Shown: in pieces, positions 18,109-27,521 of the stretch | Position numbering within the stretch: the stretch's first letter is position 1 | How the letters are laid out: each line of letters begins with the position of its first letter | Source of the DNA: Synechococcus sp. CCY 9618 | GTDB taxonomy: Bacteria; Cyanobacteriota; Cyanobacteriia; PCC-6307; Cyanobiaceae | Assembly: GCF_019038415.1 (NCBI RefSeq) | Contig: NZ_JAFKRG010000009.1 | Location: forward strand, 1 to 64,000 | Length of the DNA: 64,000 nucleotides | Direction: 5' to 3' | Notes under the pieces: generated by a model | What the model saw: the letters and a program-made list of their open reading frames with translations, nothing else | The model's database searches: none | Told to the model about the DNA's origin: nothing | Position numbers and translations under genes: made by a program

Positions 18109-19140
18109 GTGCCCGGCTCCTGCTTTTATCAGATCGGCAACAACGGCCCCCCGAAGCGCGTTGGGACGGCAGAGGCGGCTGTGGCAGCAGCAGAAGTGAG
18201 TGGTTTCGCCTGGTTGCACTACAGCAAGGCAACAAAAGAGGAGTTGACAGGACTGGTGGGGTTGCTCGGTCTTAATTCTCTTTCGATCGAGGATTGCCTT
18301 GACGAGAATCAGATTCCCAAGATGGAAGACTTTCCAGGGAATACATTTATTCTTTTTAATGCCTTTGAATATGATCATGGTGTCTTGGAGGTTGGCGAAA
18401 TTAACTTGTTCATCGGTGAGAACTTTTTGGTCAGTATCAGTCACATTAATTCACGGAAGCGACCCTATCTGGAGGGAATTCAGCGAATTGTTGAGAAGAA
18501 TCTAGAAGCGGCAAGACAGGGTCCCTCCCAGGTCATGTACTTGATTCTGGATTTCGTCGTTGATCAGAAGTTTGTTGCTATTGAGGCACTTGAAGATGAG
18601 TTGGATGATGTGGAAGGAGCCCTGATCTCGGACCCGGCCAGCTTCAAGCCTGCCGAATTGATTCGGTTTCGACGTTATTTATTAGGACTGCGAAAGAGCC
18701 TGTTTCACGAACGTGAAATTCTCAGCAAGATATGTCGAAGAGACTGTCCATTCATATCAGAAGAGTCAATCTATCATTATCGTGACATTTACGATCACCT
18801 GGTCAGATTCTTTGAGCTGACTGAGTCGTATCGAGACATCGTTACCAGTTTGATGGAAATGTATCTTTCAATGTTGAATAATGAGATGGCAAGAGCTGCC
18901 AATGAAACCAATATTACCGTCAGACGTTTGACACTGATCACCACGATCTTTATGCCCATGACGCTGCTCGCCGGCATCGGTGGGATGTCCGAATGGTCGA
19001 TGATCACTGGCCCCAGGAACTGGCGGATTTCCTATCCAGCATTCATGCTCGGCATGATCTTTGTGGGTTTCGCCAGTTATTTCTTCCTCAGCCGGCTGGA
19101 TCGGAAGCGAACCGGCTCCAGGCGCCATAGGCCTCTTTGA
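18109..19140 (+). CDS. corA: CorA-family magnesium/cobalt transporter, A+T-rich and with GMS in place of GMN
   Basis: This 343-residue CorA-type divalent cation channel has a large N-terminal cytoplasmic funnel (with FLVSISHINSR), a long coiled stalk and two C-terminal membrane helices (about 282-304 and 312-332). The ion-selectivity signature YGMNF is replaced by GIGGMSEWSM, so the usual Asn is Ser. A GTG start at 18109 is assumed. From about 18200 to 19000 the codons are much richer in A and T than in neighbouring genes, which suggests acquisition from a lower-GC donor. Whether it still transports Mg2+ is uncertain because the motif Asn is missing. Confidence 0.85.
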   Translation: MPGSCFYQIGNNGPPKRVGTAEAAVAAAEVSGFAWLHYSKATKEELTGLVGLLGLNSLSIEDCLDENQIPKMEDFPGNTFILFNAFEYDHGVLEVGEINLFIGENFLVSISHINSRKRPYLEGIQRIVEKNLEAARQGPSQVMYLILDFVVDQKFVAIEALEDELDDVEGALISDPASFKPAELIRFRRYLLGLRKSLFHEREILSKICRRDCPFISEESIYHYRDIYDHLVRFFELTESYRDIVTSLMEMYLSMLNNEMARAANETNITVRRLTLITTIFMPMTLLAGIGGMSEWSMITGPRNWRISYPAFMLGMIFVGFASYFFLSRLDRKRTGSRRHRPL

Positions 19141-19173
19141 AATGAGCACCTCAATACCCCCCCCCCTCAAGGT

Positions 19174-21528
19174 TCAGGTGAGTTGGCGGTTGAGTAGGCC
19201 GGCCAGCAGCAGGGCCACCGCCGTGGTGATCATCAGCGTGAGGATCTGGGCCGGCTGCAGGGGGGCCAGAGTCAGGACCTGCTGCAACCCTGGAATGGCC
19301 ATCAGCAGCAGCCACAGCCCCAGGCCGATGCCGGCACCGGCGGCGGTGATGGGGCTGTGGGGATCACCGTTCAGCCACACCAGCCCACCGCCGCTGAGCA
19401 ACAGCAGCGAAAACACCAGGCTGCGGCGTGATTCGGCGTCCGTGTCGGGCCAGAAGGCCAGCACCAGGGCGGCCACCATCACCACCGCTCCCTGGGTGAG
19501 CGAATGGCGCCAGGTGTCGGGACCGAACAGGGGAGCCTCCGGAGGGCGGGGCGGCTGCCGCATCAGGCCTGGCGAGGCCGGAAGCGCCTCGAACACCACC
19601 GTGCAGGCCGGATCGATCACCAGGTGCAGCAGGGCGATGTGCACCGGCAGCAGGATCAGGGCCTGGCCAGGCAGCAGCAGCGGCACCAGCCCGAGCGCCG
19701 CGATCGGCAGGTGGATCGCCAGCGTGTAGCCCAGCGCCCGGTGCAGGTTGGCATCGACGCGCCGGCCCAGTTCCAGGGCCTGCACCAGATCGCTGAAAGT
19801 GTCCTCGAGCAGCACCAGATCGGCGGATTCCCGGGCCACGGCGCTGCCGCGCTTGCCCATCGCCACGCCGATGTCGGCGGCCTTGAGGGCCGGGGCGTCA
19901 TTGACGCCATCGCCGGTCATCGCCACCACTTCGCCGGAGGCCTGCAGGGCGCGCACCAGCTGCAGCTTCTGCTGGGGCATCACCCGGGCGAACACCGACA
20001 CCTCAGAAATGGAGGCCGCCAGCGCCTGCGGTTCGATGGCTTCCAGCTCGTGGCCGGAGAGGACCGGACCCGCCGGCAGGCCGGCCTGATCGGCGATCGA
20101 GCGGGCCGTCACCGGGCTGTCTCCAGTGATCATCACCACGCGGACACCTGCCGCTCGTGCTGTGGCGATCGCTGCCGGCACATCCGCCCGCAGCGGGTCT
20201 GCCAGGGCCACAAAGCCCACCGGCTCGAAAAGGTAGCCGTGCACGTGTTCCGGCAGAGTGCCGCCGCTGGCGAGCGGTGGCCCCGTGTGCAGCGGCACGC
20301 CTTTGAGCCCGCGCGCCACTGCCAGCACCCGCAGCCCCCTGGCGGCGAGGCCATCGGCGGCGGCGAGCAGCGCGGCGCTCAGCTCCGCCTCCAGGTGGCA
20401 CAGATCGGCGATCGCCTCCGGGGCTCCCTTGGCCGCCAGCTGCAAACCGCCGCCCGTGTCGCGCCAGAGGCGGGAGAACACCAGCAGGTCGCTCTGCAGC
20501 GGGTACTCGCGCTCCAGGGGCCAGTCGGGATGGAGGTGCTCGGTGCCATCGAGATGGTCGGCGGCCAGGCGCTGGATCGCCAGCTCCATCGCATCCACCG
20601 GATCGCCGCGGCTGGCCAGCACCGCCATCTCAACCACCGGATGAAAGGGTTCTTCGAGGGTCTCCCCTGCCTGCCATCTCTCCAGCTCCGGCCAGGTGAG
20701 CAGTTGCTGCACCGCCATGCGGTTTTCGGTGAGGGTGCCGGTCTTGTCGACGGCGAGCACGGTGGCGCTGCCGAGGCTCTCCACCGCCGCCGGCCAGCGG
20801 GCCAGCACGCCGATCCGGGCCAGGCGCAGGGCACCGAGGGCCAGGAACAGGGCCAGCACCACGGGAATCTCGTTGGGCAGCACCGCCAGGGCCAGGGCCA
20901 GGGCGGCGAGCAGGGCCTGGGGCCAGTTGCCGCTCATTCCTCCCTGGATCACGGCCAGCGCCGCGCACAGCCCCAGCGCCATCACGGTGAGGCGGGAGGT
21001 GAGGTGACGGGTCTGGCGCTGCAGGCGGGTCGGCGGCGGTTTCACGGTGGCGAGGCTCCTGCCGAGCTGGCCCAGTTCGGTGGCTTCGGCGATGGCCACC
21101 ACCTCGGCCCAGCCGCGGCCACTGGCCACCAGCGAACCCGCCAGGATCCGCTCCCCAGGTGTGGAACGCTCGACTGGCAGGGATTCACCGGTGAGCAGGG
21201 ACTCATCCAGCCACAACCCCACCGCCTCGCTGAGTGCGGCATCGGCCGCCACCCGATCGCCTTCCTCGAGGCGCAGCAGATCGCCCAGGCGCACCTGATC
21301 GGCCGGCAGTTCCAGCTCCTGGCCATCGCGGCGCACATGGGCGCGGGGCGCTGAGAGGCGGGCCAGCTCGGCCAGGGCGCGGTTGCTGCGCTGCTGCTGG
21401 ACGGCATCGAGCAGGCTGATGCCCACCACGAACACCAGCAGGATCCCGCCATCGACCCACTCGCCGATCAGGCCGTAGATCACGGCGCAGGCCAGCAGCA
21501 GCAGGTTGGTGGGCTCCAGAAAGCTCAT
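19174..21528 (-). CDS. Cation-transporting P-type ATPase, N-terminally short
   Basis: This 784-residue P-type ATPase has the TGES actuator motif (LLTGESLPVE), ion-site helix AVLPNEIPVVLALFLALGA (PNEIP in place of the more common PEGLP), phosphorylation motif DKTGTLTENR, MITGDSPVTARS and the hinge MTGDGVNDAPALKAADIGVAMG. Six or more membrane helices are visible. It starts directly in the first membrane helix (MSFLEPTNLLLLACAVIY), so the usual N-terminal cytoplasmic domain of about 70 residues is missing. The upstream frame is shared with the divergent debranching gene and has no homology. The transported ion is not decided by sequence; Ca2+-like or Mg2+-like members are closest by motif. Confidence 0.85.
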   Translation of the reverse strand: MSFLEPTNLLLLACAVIYGLIGEWVDGGILLVFVVGISLLDAVQQQRSNRALAELARLSAPRAHVRRDGQELELPADQVRLGDLLRLEEGDRVAADAALSEAVGLWLDESLLTGESLPVERSTPGERILAGSLVASGRGWAEVVAIAEATELGQLGRSLATVKPPPTRLQRQTRHLTSRLTVMALGLCAALAVIQGGMSGNWPQALLAALALALAVLPNEIPVVLALFLALGALRLARIGVLARWPAAVESLGSATVLAVDKTGTLTENRMAVQQLLTWPELERWQAGETLEEPFHPVVEMAVLASRGDPVDAMELAIQRLAADHLDGTEHLHPDWPLEREYPLQSDLLVFSRLWRDTGGGLQLAAKGAPEAIADLCHLEAELSAALLAAADGLAARGLRVLAVARGLKGVPLHTGPPLASGGTLPEHVHGYLFEPVGFVALADPLRADVPAAIATARAAGVRVVMITGDSPVTARSIADQAGLPAGPVLSGHELEAIEPQALAASISEVSVFARVMPQQKLQLVRALQASGEVVAMTGDGVNDAPALKAADIGVAMGKRGSAVARESADLVLLEDTFSDLVQALELGRRVDANLHRALGYTLAIHLPIAALGLVPLLLPGQALILLPVHIALLHLVIDPACTVVFEALPASPGLMRQPPRPPEAPLFGPDTWRHSLTQGAVVMVAALVLAFWPDTDAESRRSLVFSLLLLSGGGLVWLNGDPHSPITAAGAGIGLGLWLLLMAIPGLQQVLTLAPLQPAQILTLMITTAVALLLAGLLNRQLT

Positions 21529-21582
21529 CGGGGCGCGGTCGTTGATTCCTCTCCTCAACCTGAGCCGTTCGCCACCACCAGG

Positions 21583-23607
21583 ATGTCGATGACACCAAGC
21601 GCAACGTCCCCCCCGCCTGAGCCGGCCGTGGTGAGCTTCGGCAGCGAGATCTGCGGCGATCTCCGGCTGGCCCAGGAGCGCGAGTGGCTGGTCAGCAACG
21701 GCCTGGGCGGCTATGCCATGGGCACGGTGTCCGGGGCACCGAGCCGGAGCTATCACGGCCTGCTGATCGCGGCCCTGAATCCGCCGGTGGAGCGCACCCT
21801 GCTGGTGAGCCAGCTGGAGGCGTCGGTGCTGGGGGCCGACGGCAGCATGACGGCCCTTGGCCACCGCCAGATCGAGGCGTTCGCCCTGGAGGGCACCGTT
21901 CCCTGCTGGCGCTTCGCTGTGGCCGACGCCCTGGTGGAGAAACGGGTGTGGATGGTCCCGGGGGCCAACAGCACCTATGTGAGTCACCGGCTGGTGCGCG
22001 GCGCCGGCCCCCTCGAGCTCACGCTGACCGCCTTTGTGCAGCACCGCTCCCACCACGGTGGCGGGCGGCCGGTGCTGGCCCTGGAGCCGCTGGCTCGGGG
22101 TCTGCGGGTGCGGCCGGAGCAGGGGGAGCCGTTCGTCGTCGGCAGCGACCGGGGCCATTGGTGGCTGGAGGATCCGCCGGCCTGGGCCGAGGTGGGGCCC
22201 CTGACGGCCGAGGCCCAGCGGGGGCTGGCGAGCATGGCCGAGCACCTGCGGGTGGCCACGCTCCGCGTCACCCTCAGCGATCAAAACCCCTCCGTCACCG
22301 TCGTGGCCAGCACGGAGGAAACGCCGCCCCTCGATGGGGAGCGGGCCCTGGCGGAGCGCCGGGACCACGAAGGCGAGCTGCTGCGCTGCTGGCAGGCCGC
22401 CCAGCCCGAGCTGGCGCCGCTGGCGCCCGCCTGGATCCGTCAGCTGGTGCTCGCCGCCGATGCCTTCCTGGTGGAACGGCCGCAGACGGCTGCGATCGCG
22501 GGGGCTTCGCTGATCGCCGGCTACCCCTGGTTCAACGACTGGGGCCGCGACACCTTCATCAGCCTGGCCGGGCTCACTCTGGTGACGGGCCGTTGCGACC
22601 GGGCCGAGCGGATCCTGCGCACGTTTGCGGCCTGCGTCAGCCACGGGCTGGTGCCCAACAGCTTCCCCGATCGGGCCGATCAGCCCCTGGATCAGGGCTC
22701 CTACAACACGGTGGACGCCACGCTCTGGTTCTTCCAGGCGCTGGCGGAGCACAGGGCCGCCAGCGGCAGCGACGCCCTGGTCCGGGAGCTGTATCCCCTG
22801 CTGGAGGGGATCCTGGGCCAGCACCTGGCCGGCACCTGGTTCGGGATCCGCATGGACCCAGCCGATGGGCTGCTGTGCGCCGGGGCGGGGGAAACCCAGC
22901 TCACCTGGATGGATGCCAAGCCGGCGGATCGGGCCATCACCCCCCGCCACGGCAAGGCGGTGGAGGTGAATGCCCTGTGGGTGAACGCCCTGCGCTCCAT
23001 GGCGGGCTTCGCCAGGCTGACGGGGGCTGATCCCAGCCGCTGGCGGGCCCTGGCCGATCGGGCCGCGGCGGGCTTTCAGCGTTTCTGGAACCCGCGGCGG
23101 GGCTGCTGTTTCGATGTCATCGACGGGCCCTCGGGCCGCCCCGATGCCAGCCTGCGGCCCAACCAGCTGCTGGCTCTGTCGCTGCCGGAGCCCCTGTTGG
23201 GCGAGGAGCAGGCCGCCTGCGTGCTGGAGCTCTGCGGCCAGCGGCTGCTCACCCGCCACGGGCTGCGCACCCTGGATCCGGCTGATCCGGCCTACCGAGG
23301 GGATTACGGCGGCGACGTGTGGCGGCGGGATGGGGCCTACCACCAGGGAACGGTGTGGGCCTGGTGGCTGGGGCCCTTCGCCCGGGCCCATTACCGGCTG
23401 CATGGCGATCGGCTGCAGGCGCTGTCATTCCTGGAGCCCATGGCCCTTCACCTGGGCGCAGCCGGGCTGGGCAGCATCAGCGAGATCTTCGACGGTGATG
23501 CCCCCCACACGCCACGGGGCTGCCCTGCCCAGGCCTGGTCGGTGGCCCAGGTGCTGGAGGCCTGGACGGTGATCAGTGGTGGAAGCCAGAGGCCTCCTCG
23601 CCCGTGA
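21583..23607 (+). CDS. Amylo-alpha-1,6-glucosidase (glycogen-debranching family)
   Basis: The 674-residue protein fits the bacterial GDE family: an N-terminal beta-sandwich domain ([31 protein letters not shown]) followed by an (alpha/alpha)6 glucosidase domain with [16 protein letters not shown] and [12 protein letters not shown]. It would cleave alpha-1,6 branches of glycogen, the cyanobacterial carbon store, in the cytoplasm. It is divergent from the P-type ATPase (54 bases apart). Its 3' end overlaps the convergent glutamate decarboxylase gene by 35 bases. Confidence 0.92.
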   Translation: MSMTPSATSPPPEPAVVSFGSEICGDLRLAQEREWLVSNGLGGYAMGTVSGAPSRSYHGLLIAALNPPVERTLLVSQLEASVLGADGSMTALGHRQIEAFALEGTVPCWRFAVADALVEKRVWMVPGANSTYVSHRLVRGAGPLELTLTAFVQHRSHHGGGRPVLALEPLARGLRVRPEQGEPFVVGSDRGHWWLEDPPAWAEVGPLTAEAQRGLASMAEHLRVATLRVTLSDQNPSVTVVASTEETPPLDGERALAERRDHEGELLRCWQAAQPELAPLAPAWIRQLVLAADAFLVERPQTAAIAGASLIAGYPWFNDWGRDTFISLAGLTLVTGRCDRAERILRTFAACVSHGLVPNSFPDRADQPLDQGSYNTVDATLWFFQALAEHRAASGSDALVRELYPLLEGILGQHLAGTWFGIRMDPADGLLCAGAGETQLTWMDAKPADRAITPRHGKAVEVNALWVNALRSMAGFARLTGADPSRWRALADRAAAGFQRFWNPRRGCCFDVIDGPSGRPDASLRPNQLLALSLPEPLLGEEQAACVLELCGQRLLTRHGLRTLDPADPAYRGDYGGDVWRRDGAYHQGTVWAWWLGPFARAHYRLHGDRLQALSFLEPMALHLGAAGLGSISEIFDGDAPHTPRGCPAQAWSVAQVLEAWTVISGGSQRPPRP

Positions 23608-24970
23608 GCACGGCGTGGTCGGGGTGCTGTTCGAAGAAGTCCAGGGCCTGCCGGATGTTGTCCAGCAGCAGATCGGCCAGGTCGCGGCTGACGCCGTGGC
23701 GCACCAGGATGCGCTGCACGGTGAGGTGCTGGCAGTGGGCTGGCAGGGTGTAGGCCGGCACCTGCCAGCCCCGCACCCGCAGGCGATCGGCCAGGCTGAA
23801 GAGGTTGAAATTCACGGCGCTGTCCTCCCGGAGCGTCCAGCAGATCGCTGGAATGCCCGACTGATCGTCGCCGCCGTAGAGGATCTCGAACGGCCCCAGC
23901 CGGCCGATCGCTTCGGCCAGGTACCGGGCCGTGGCGTAGCAGGCGTCATGCACCTTGCGGTAGCCCTCCCGGCCCAGGCGCAGGAAGTTGTAGTACTGAC
24001 ACACCACCTGTCCTCCCGGCCGGGAGAAGTTGAGGGTGAGATCGCGCATGTTGCCGCCCAGGTAATTCACCCAGAACACCATTTCCTCCGGCAGATCGGA
24101 AGCCTGACGCCACAGCACCCAGCCCACCCCCAGGGGCGCCAGGCCGAACTTGTGGCCGGAGGCGTTGATCGAGCGCACCCGGGGCAGGCGGAAATCCCAG
24201 ACCAGATCGGGGGCGCAGAAGGGCGCCAGGAAGCCGCCGCTGGCCGCATCCACATGGATGGGGATGTCCAGGCCGGTGGAGGCCTGAAGGTCATCGAGGG
24301 CCGCAGCGAGCTGCTGCACCGGCTCGTACTGGCCGGTGAAGGTGACCCCCAGGGTGGGCACCACGCCGATGGTGTTCTCATCGCACAAGGCGAGGGCCGT
24401 TTCGGGGGTGAGGAGCAGCCGATCCGCTTCCATCGGGATCTCGCGGTGCTCGATGTCCCAGTAGCGGGTGAACTTGTGCCAGCAGATCTGCACCGGCCCC
24501 GTCACCAGATTGGGTTTGTCGATCGGCAGGCCCTGCTGCCGGCGTCGGGCCTCCCAGCGGCGTTTCATCGCCAGGCCGCCGAGCATGGCGGCTTCGCTGG
24601 AGCCGGTGGTGGAGGCGCCGATGGCCTGATCGGTGGAGGGGGCCTGCCAGAGGTCGGCCAGCAGGTTGATGCAGCGGGCCTCGATCTCGGCGGTCTGGGG
24701 GTATTCGTCCTTGTCCTCGATGTTCTTGTCAATGCACAGATCCATCAGGTTGTGCACCTCCTCCTCCACCCAGGTCTGGCAGAAGGTGGCCAGGTTCTGG
24801 CGGGAATTGCCATCCAGCATCAGCTCGTCGCGCAGGGCGGCGAACACGGCGCGGGGATTGCTTTCCCCTTGAGGGAAATGGGCTTTCGGCAGGGTGCGGG
24901 AGAGATCGGAGGACGAATAGATGTCGTCCTCCAGGGAATGGCGGGTGGCCGGTCGTTCGTGCAGGCTCAT
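23573..24970 (-). CDS. gad: Glutamate decarboxylase
   Basis: This 465-residue PLP enzyme makes GABA from glutamate. It has the group II decarboxylase features: [20 protein letters not shown], the active-site lysine in [19 protein letters not shown] and the cofactor Asp in [13 protein letters not shown]. It belongs to the GadA/GadB class. In cyanobacteria this opens the GABA shunt that bypasses the oxoglutarate dehydrogenase step. The ATG at 24970 gives the normal length. Confidence 0.94.
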   Translation of the reverse strand: MSLHERPATRHSLEDDIYSSSDLSRTLPKAHFPQGESNPRAVFAALRDELMLDGNSRQNLATFCQTWVEEEVHNLMDLCIDKNIEDKDEYPQTAEIEARCINLLADLWQAPSTDQAIGASTTGSSEAAMLGGLAMKRRWEARRRQQGLPIDKPNLVTGPVQICWHKFTRYWDIEHREIPMEADRLLLTPETALALCDENTIGVVPTLGVTFTGQYEPVQQLAAALDDLQASTGLDIPIHVDAASGGFLAPFCAPDLVWDFRLPRVRSINASGHKFGLAPLGVGWVLWRQASDLPEEMVFWVNYLGGNMRDLTLNFSRPGGQVVCQYYNFLRLGREGYRKVHDACYATARYLAEAIGRLGPFEILYGGDDQSGIPAICWTLREDSAVNFNLFSLADRLRVRGWQVPAYTLPAHCQHLTVQRILVRHGVSRDLADLLLDNIRQALDFFEQHPDHAVLTGEEASGFHH

Positions 24971-25046
24971 CGATCGGAACGGCGGATACCACTGGGGTTG
25001 AGGCTAGGAGCGAGGCTGGGCCCGCGCCGCCCGTTCGCCCCCGCCC

Positions 25047-25886
25047 ATGCCAGAGCTCCGCTGCGCCATCTCCCGCTCACTTCAGGACGCCCTGGAGGCA
25101 CGCCGGGCCCGGACGGGGGAAACGCTCGATCACATCGTCATGGCGGCCCTGGCCGATGCCCTGCAGGTGGACCACGCCACCCTGTTCCAGATCTCCACCA
25201 CCGGTGCCCTGGTGCAGGGGGTGACAGGGGAAGCGATCACCGTGGCCGAGCTGAGCCGGCACGGCGATTTCGGCCTCGGCACCTTTGCCGGCCTTGATGG
25301 CGAGATGGTGGTGCTGGACGGCGCCACTTACCGGGTGGGCGAGGACGGACCGGCGCTGGCTCCGGCGGACGCCCAGGTGCCGTTCGCGGTGATCACCCAC
25401 TTCCTGCCCCAGCGCCAAGTGACCCTGGAAGCTGTGGCCAGCCTGGCCGATCTGCAGGCCCAGCTGGACCTGGAGCGCGGCAGCGACAACGAATTCTTCG
25501 CGGTGCGGATCGAGGGACGTTTCGAGGCGGTGCGCACCCGCACCGTGGGGCGGGCCGACAGCCCCACCGAGGGGCCCGCCACCCTGGTGGAGGCGGCCGC
25601 CGGTCAGACCCTGTTTGCCTTCGAGCAGGTGGAGGGGGTGCTGGTGGGCTTCTGGACCCCGACCTATCTCCAGACCGTCAACGTGGTGGGCTGGCACCTG
25701 CATTTCCTCTCGGCCGACCGCCGCGGCGGCGGCCACCTGCTGGCCTGCTCCGGCCGGAACCTGAAGGCGGCCCTCCAGCCCCTGGCCGACTTCCGCATGG
25801 CGATTCCGGAAACCCCCGCCTTCCTGCAGGCCGACCTCTCCTCCGACATGCGCCAGGCGCTGGAGCAGGCCGAGAAGCAGGGCTGA
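25047..25886 (+). CDS. budA: Alpha-acetolactate decarboxylase with an N-terminal RHH-like extension
   Basis: BudA/AlsD turns acetolactate into acetoin. Residues about 42-279 match the family: LFQISTTGALVQGVTGE, GDFGLGTFAGLDGEMVVLDG, then the metal-binding His pair in VGWHLHFLSADRRGGGHLL. The first 40 residues (LRCAISRSLQDALEARR..TGETLDHIVMAALADAL) look like a ribbon-helix-helix domain rather than part of the enzyme. The N-terminus starts at 25047 with ATG. Acetoin formation could drain excess pyruvate. It is divergent from gad. Confidence 0.88.
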   Translation: MPELRCAISRSLQDALEARRARTGETLDHIVMAALADALQVDHATLFQISTTGALVQGVTGEAITVAELSRHGDFGLGTFAGLDGEMVVLDGATYRVGEDGPALAPADAQVPFAVITHFLPQRQVTLEAVASLADLQAQLDLERGSDNEFFAVRIEGRFEAVRTRTVGRADSPTEGPATLVEAAAGQTLFAFEQVEGVLVGFWTPTYLQTVNVVGWHLHFLSADRRGGGHLLACSGRNLKAALQPLADFRMAIPETPAFLQADLSSDMRQALEQAEKQG

Positions 25887-25948
25887 GCGGGCCGCCCTGG
25901 CGGCGCGGTCCATGATGGAGGCGGTATCCGCCCACCCAGGACCAGGCC

Positions 25949-26281
25949 ATGAGGGTGTTCACCGTGCTGGCACTGCTGTTGGCCATGGTGGCCATGGTGT
26001 TCGCGCTCCAGAACGCCACCGTCGTGTCGATCAGTTTCTTCTCCTGGCAGGCCAGCCAGTCGATGGCGCTGGTGCTGCTGTTCAGCTTCTTCCTGGGGGT
26101 GGTGGCGGGCCTGCTGCTGTCGGTGCCGCCGATGATCCGGCGCATGGGCCGCCTCGCCCAGACCCGCCGCACCGTGACCGAGCAGGCCGAGGAACTGGAG
26201 CGCCTGCAGCGCCAGCTGGCGGAGCCCGCGCCCGGGCTGGCCGGCGGCGCCGCCTTTCCCCAGGATGTGCCGCCGCTGTGA
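25949..26281 (+). CDS. LapA-domain (DUF1049) membrane protein
   Basis: This 110-residue protein has two membrane helices (about 5-25 and 38-62) followed by a cytoplasmic coiled coil (RRTVTEQAEELERLQRQLAE). This is the LapA/YciS architecture linked to lipopolysaccharide assembly and stability. The ATG at 25949 fits a two-helix protein. It lies 62 bases downstream of budA. Confidence 0.85.
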   Translation: MRVFTVLALLLAMVAMVFALQNATVVSISFFSWQASQSMALVLLFSFFLGVVAGLLLSVPPMIRRMGRLAQTRRTVTEQAEELERLQRQLAEPAPGLAGGAAFPQDVPPL

Positions 26282-26330
26282 AGCGAAGCACGTGGATTGG
26301 GAAAATCGATGGGATCCAAGAAATCTGACG

Positions 26331-26744
26331 TTGACACTTGGGAAAGTTGGATCGAGCGAGCCTCACGAATCAAAAGGTTTTTTTGAGCTGACCGCTCTGG
26401 CCGCTGCAACGGTTGTGTTCGGCATTGCACCCGCTGCTTCGGCAGCACCGATCGACCTGAGCTGCACGGTTGGGTCGGAGGGATCCAAAACGACCAACAT
26501 CACGGCCATCGACCCTGCAGCTGATTTCAGCGTTACGAAATCAGTGCTTGGTTTGTCAAGGAAACCTGTCAACCGCTTCAGAGATATCATCACATCAAAG
26601 GCCACGGTGGCCGGCTATCCCTTTTGCTGGATTGATGATCTGTCAAAAAATACGGAAATCACAAAATCGGACCATCCACTTCTGGGTGGAGGCAAAACAT
26701 CGACAACAACCTGCACCCGCGTGCCCAGACCCCAGAATTGGTGA
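26331..26744 (+). CDS. Hypothetical exported protein, start uncertain
   Basis: The frame encodes a hydrophobic stretch FFELTALAAATVVFGIAPAASA, which looks like a signal peptide with an AxA cleavage site, then about 100 residues rich in Ser, Thr and Lys with a few cysteines (LSCTV, PFCWIDD, TTCTRVP). The normal charged start of the signal peptide is missing: just before it a run of seven T (26378-26384) follows AAAGG, and one extra or missing T would give KRFFEL. A frameshift is therefore possible. TTG at 26331 is the nearest start in frame. The coding region is A+T rich against its neighbours. No family is recognised. Confidence 0.4.
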   Translation: MTLGKVGSSEPHESKGFFELTALAAATVVFGIAPAASAAPIDLSCTVGSEGSKTTNITAIDPAADFSVTKSVLGLSRKPVNRFRDIITSKATVAGYPFCWIDDLSKNTEITKSDHPLLGGGKTSTTTCTRVPRPQNW

Positions 26745-26903
26745 GCCTGGTCAGGTCAGTCGGAGAGGGGAGGCTTGTCCTTGAGCGCGAGCGGCCGATC
26801 GGAAACACATCAACGCAGCCCTCTCCCTGAGGCCCCTACCGCAAGCCTGCCGTTCAGCCGGATCTTTCTGCGGGAAGCCCACCAAGCCTTGGCGCCTTGA
26901 ACC

Positions 26904-27521
26904 ATGCCAGCTGACGCCAGATCCGAACATGGTGACCAGAGGATGAGCCGCCTGTCCCTGGAGCAGGCCTCCACCAGCGAAGCCCTCGCCCAGTTCGACG
27001 CCCTCCCCCCTGTCGACATTCCCTTCCTGCTCGGTGCCTGGAAGGGGGAGAGCGTTCCCACCGGCCACCCCCTCGACGGCGTCCTGGAGGCGTTCCACTG
27101 GCACGGCAAGCGCTTCGACAGTGCCGAGGCGGTCCATCCGCTGGTGTTCACCGGCCCGGGTGGCGGCCGGGTCTGCGTAGACCCGAAGGCCGTCGGGCCA
27201 GCCCTGGGTCTGATCGGCCGGGTGCCCCTGCCGAGATCGGCGCTCGCCGGCCGCCTGTTCCAGCTGCTGCTGCCCCTGCTCGCCACGGTCCACCCCCGGG
27301 CCCGGCTGCGGATCATCAGCTGCCGCGGCACGCCCAGCGCCGCGATGGTCTACGACCACCTCCCCATCCAGGACGTGTTCCGCAAGCTGGATGAGGACAC
27401 CGTGCTGGGGCTGATGGATCTGCGCGGCATGGAGCAGCCCTTCTTCTTCCTGCTGCGGCGGGAGGGGCCGGGGGGAGCTTCGGAGGAGAATCGGGCTCCG
27501 TCACATTCCGTTACGATTTAA
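26904..27521 (+). CDS. GXWXG / DUF4334 domain protein
   Basis: This is a 205-residue cytosolic protein. The N-terminal half has the GXWXG motif (LLGAWKGESVPTGHPLDG) and HWHGKRFDS. The C-terminal half resembles DUF4334: MVYDHLPIQDVFRKLDEDTVLGLMDLRG followed by PFFFLLRRE. Biochemical function is unknown. The stop TAA (27519-27521) abuts the ATG of the SDR gene at 27522, so the two are translated from one transcript and may act on a common substrate. Confidence 0.75.
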   Translation: MPADARSEHGDQRMSRLSLEQASTSEALAQFDALPPVDIPFLLGAWKGESVPTGHPLDGVLEAFHWHGKRFDSAEAVHPLVFTGPGGGRVCVDPKAVGPALGLIGRVPLPRSALAGRLFQLLLPLLATVHPRARLRIISCRGTPSAAMVYDHLPIQDVFRKLDEDTVLGLMDLRGMEQPFFFLLRREGPGGASEENRAPSHSVTI

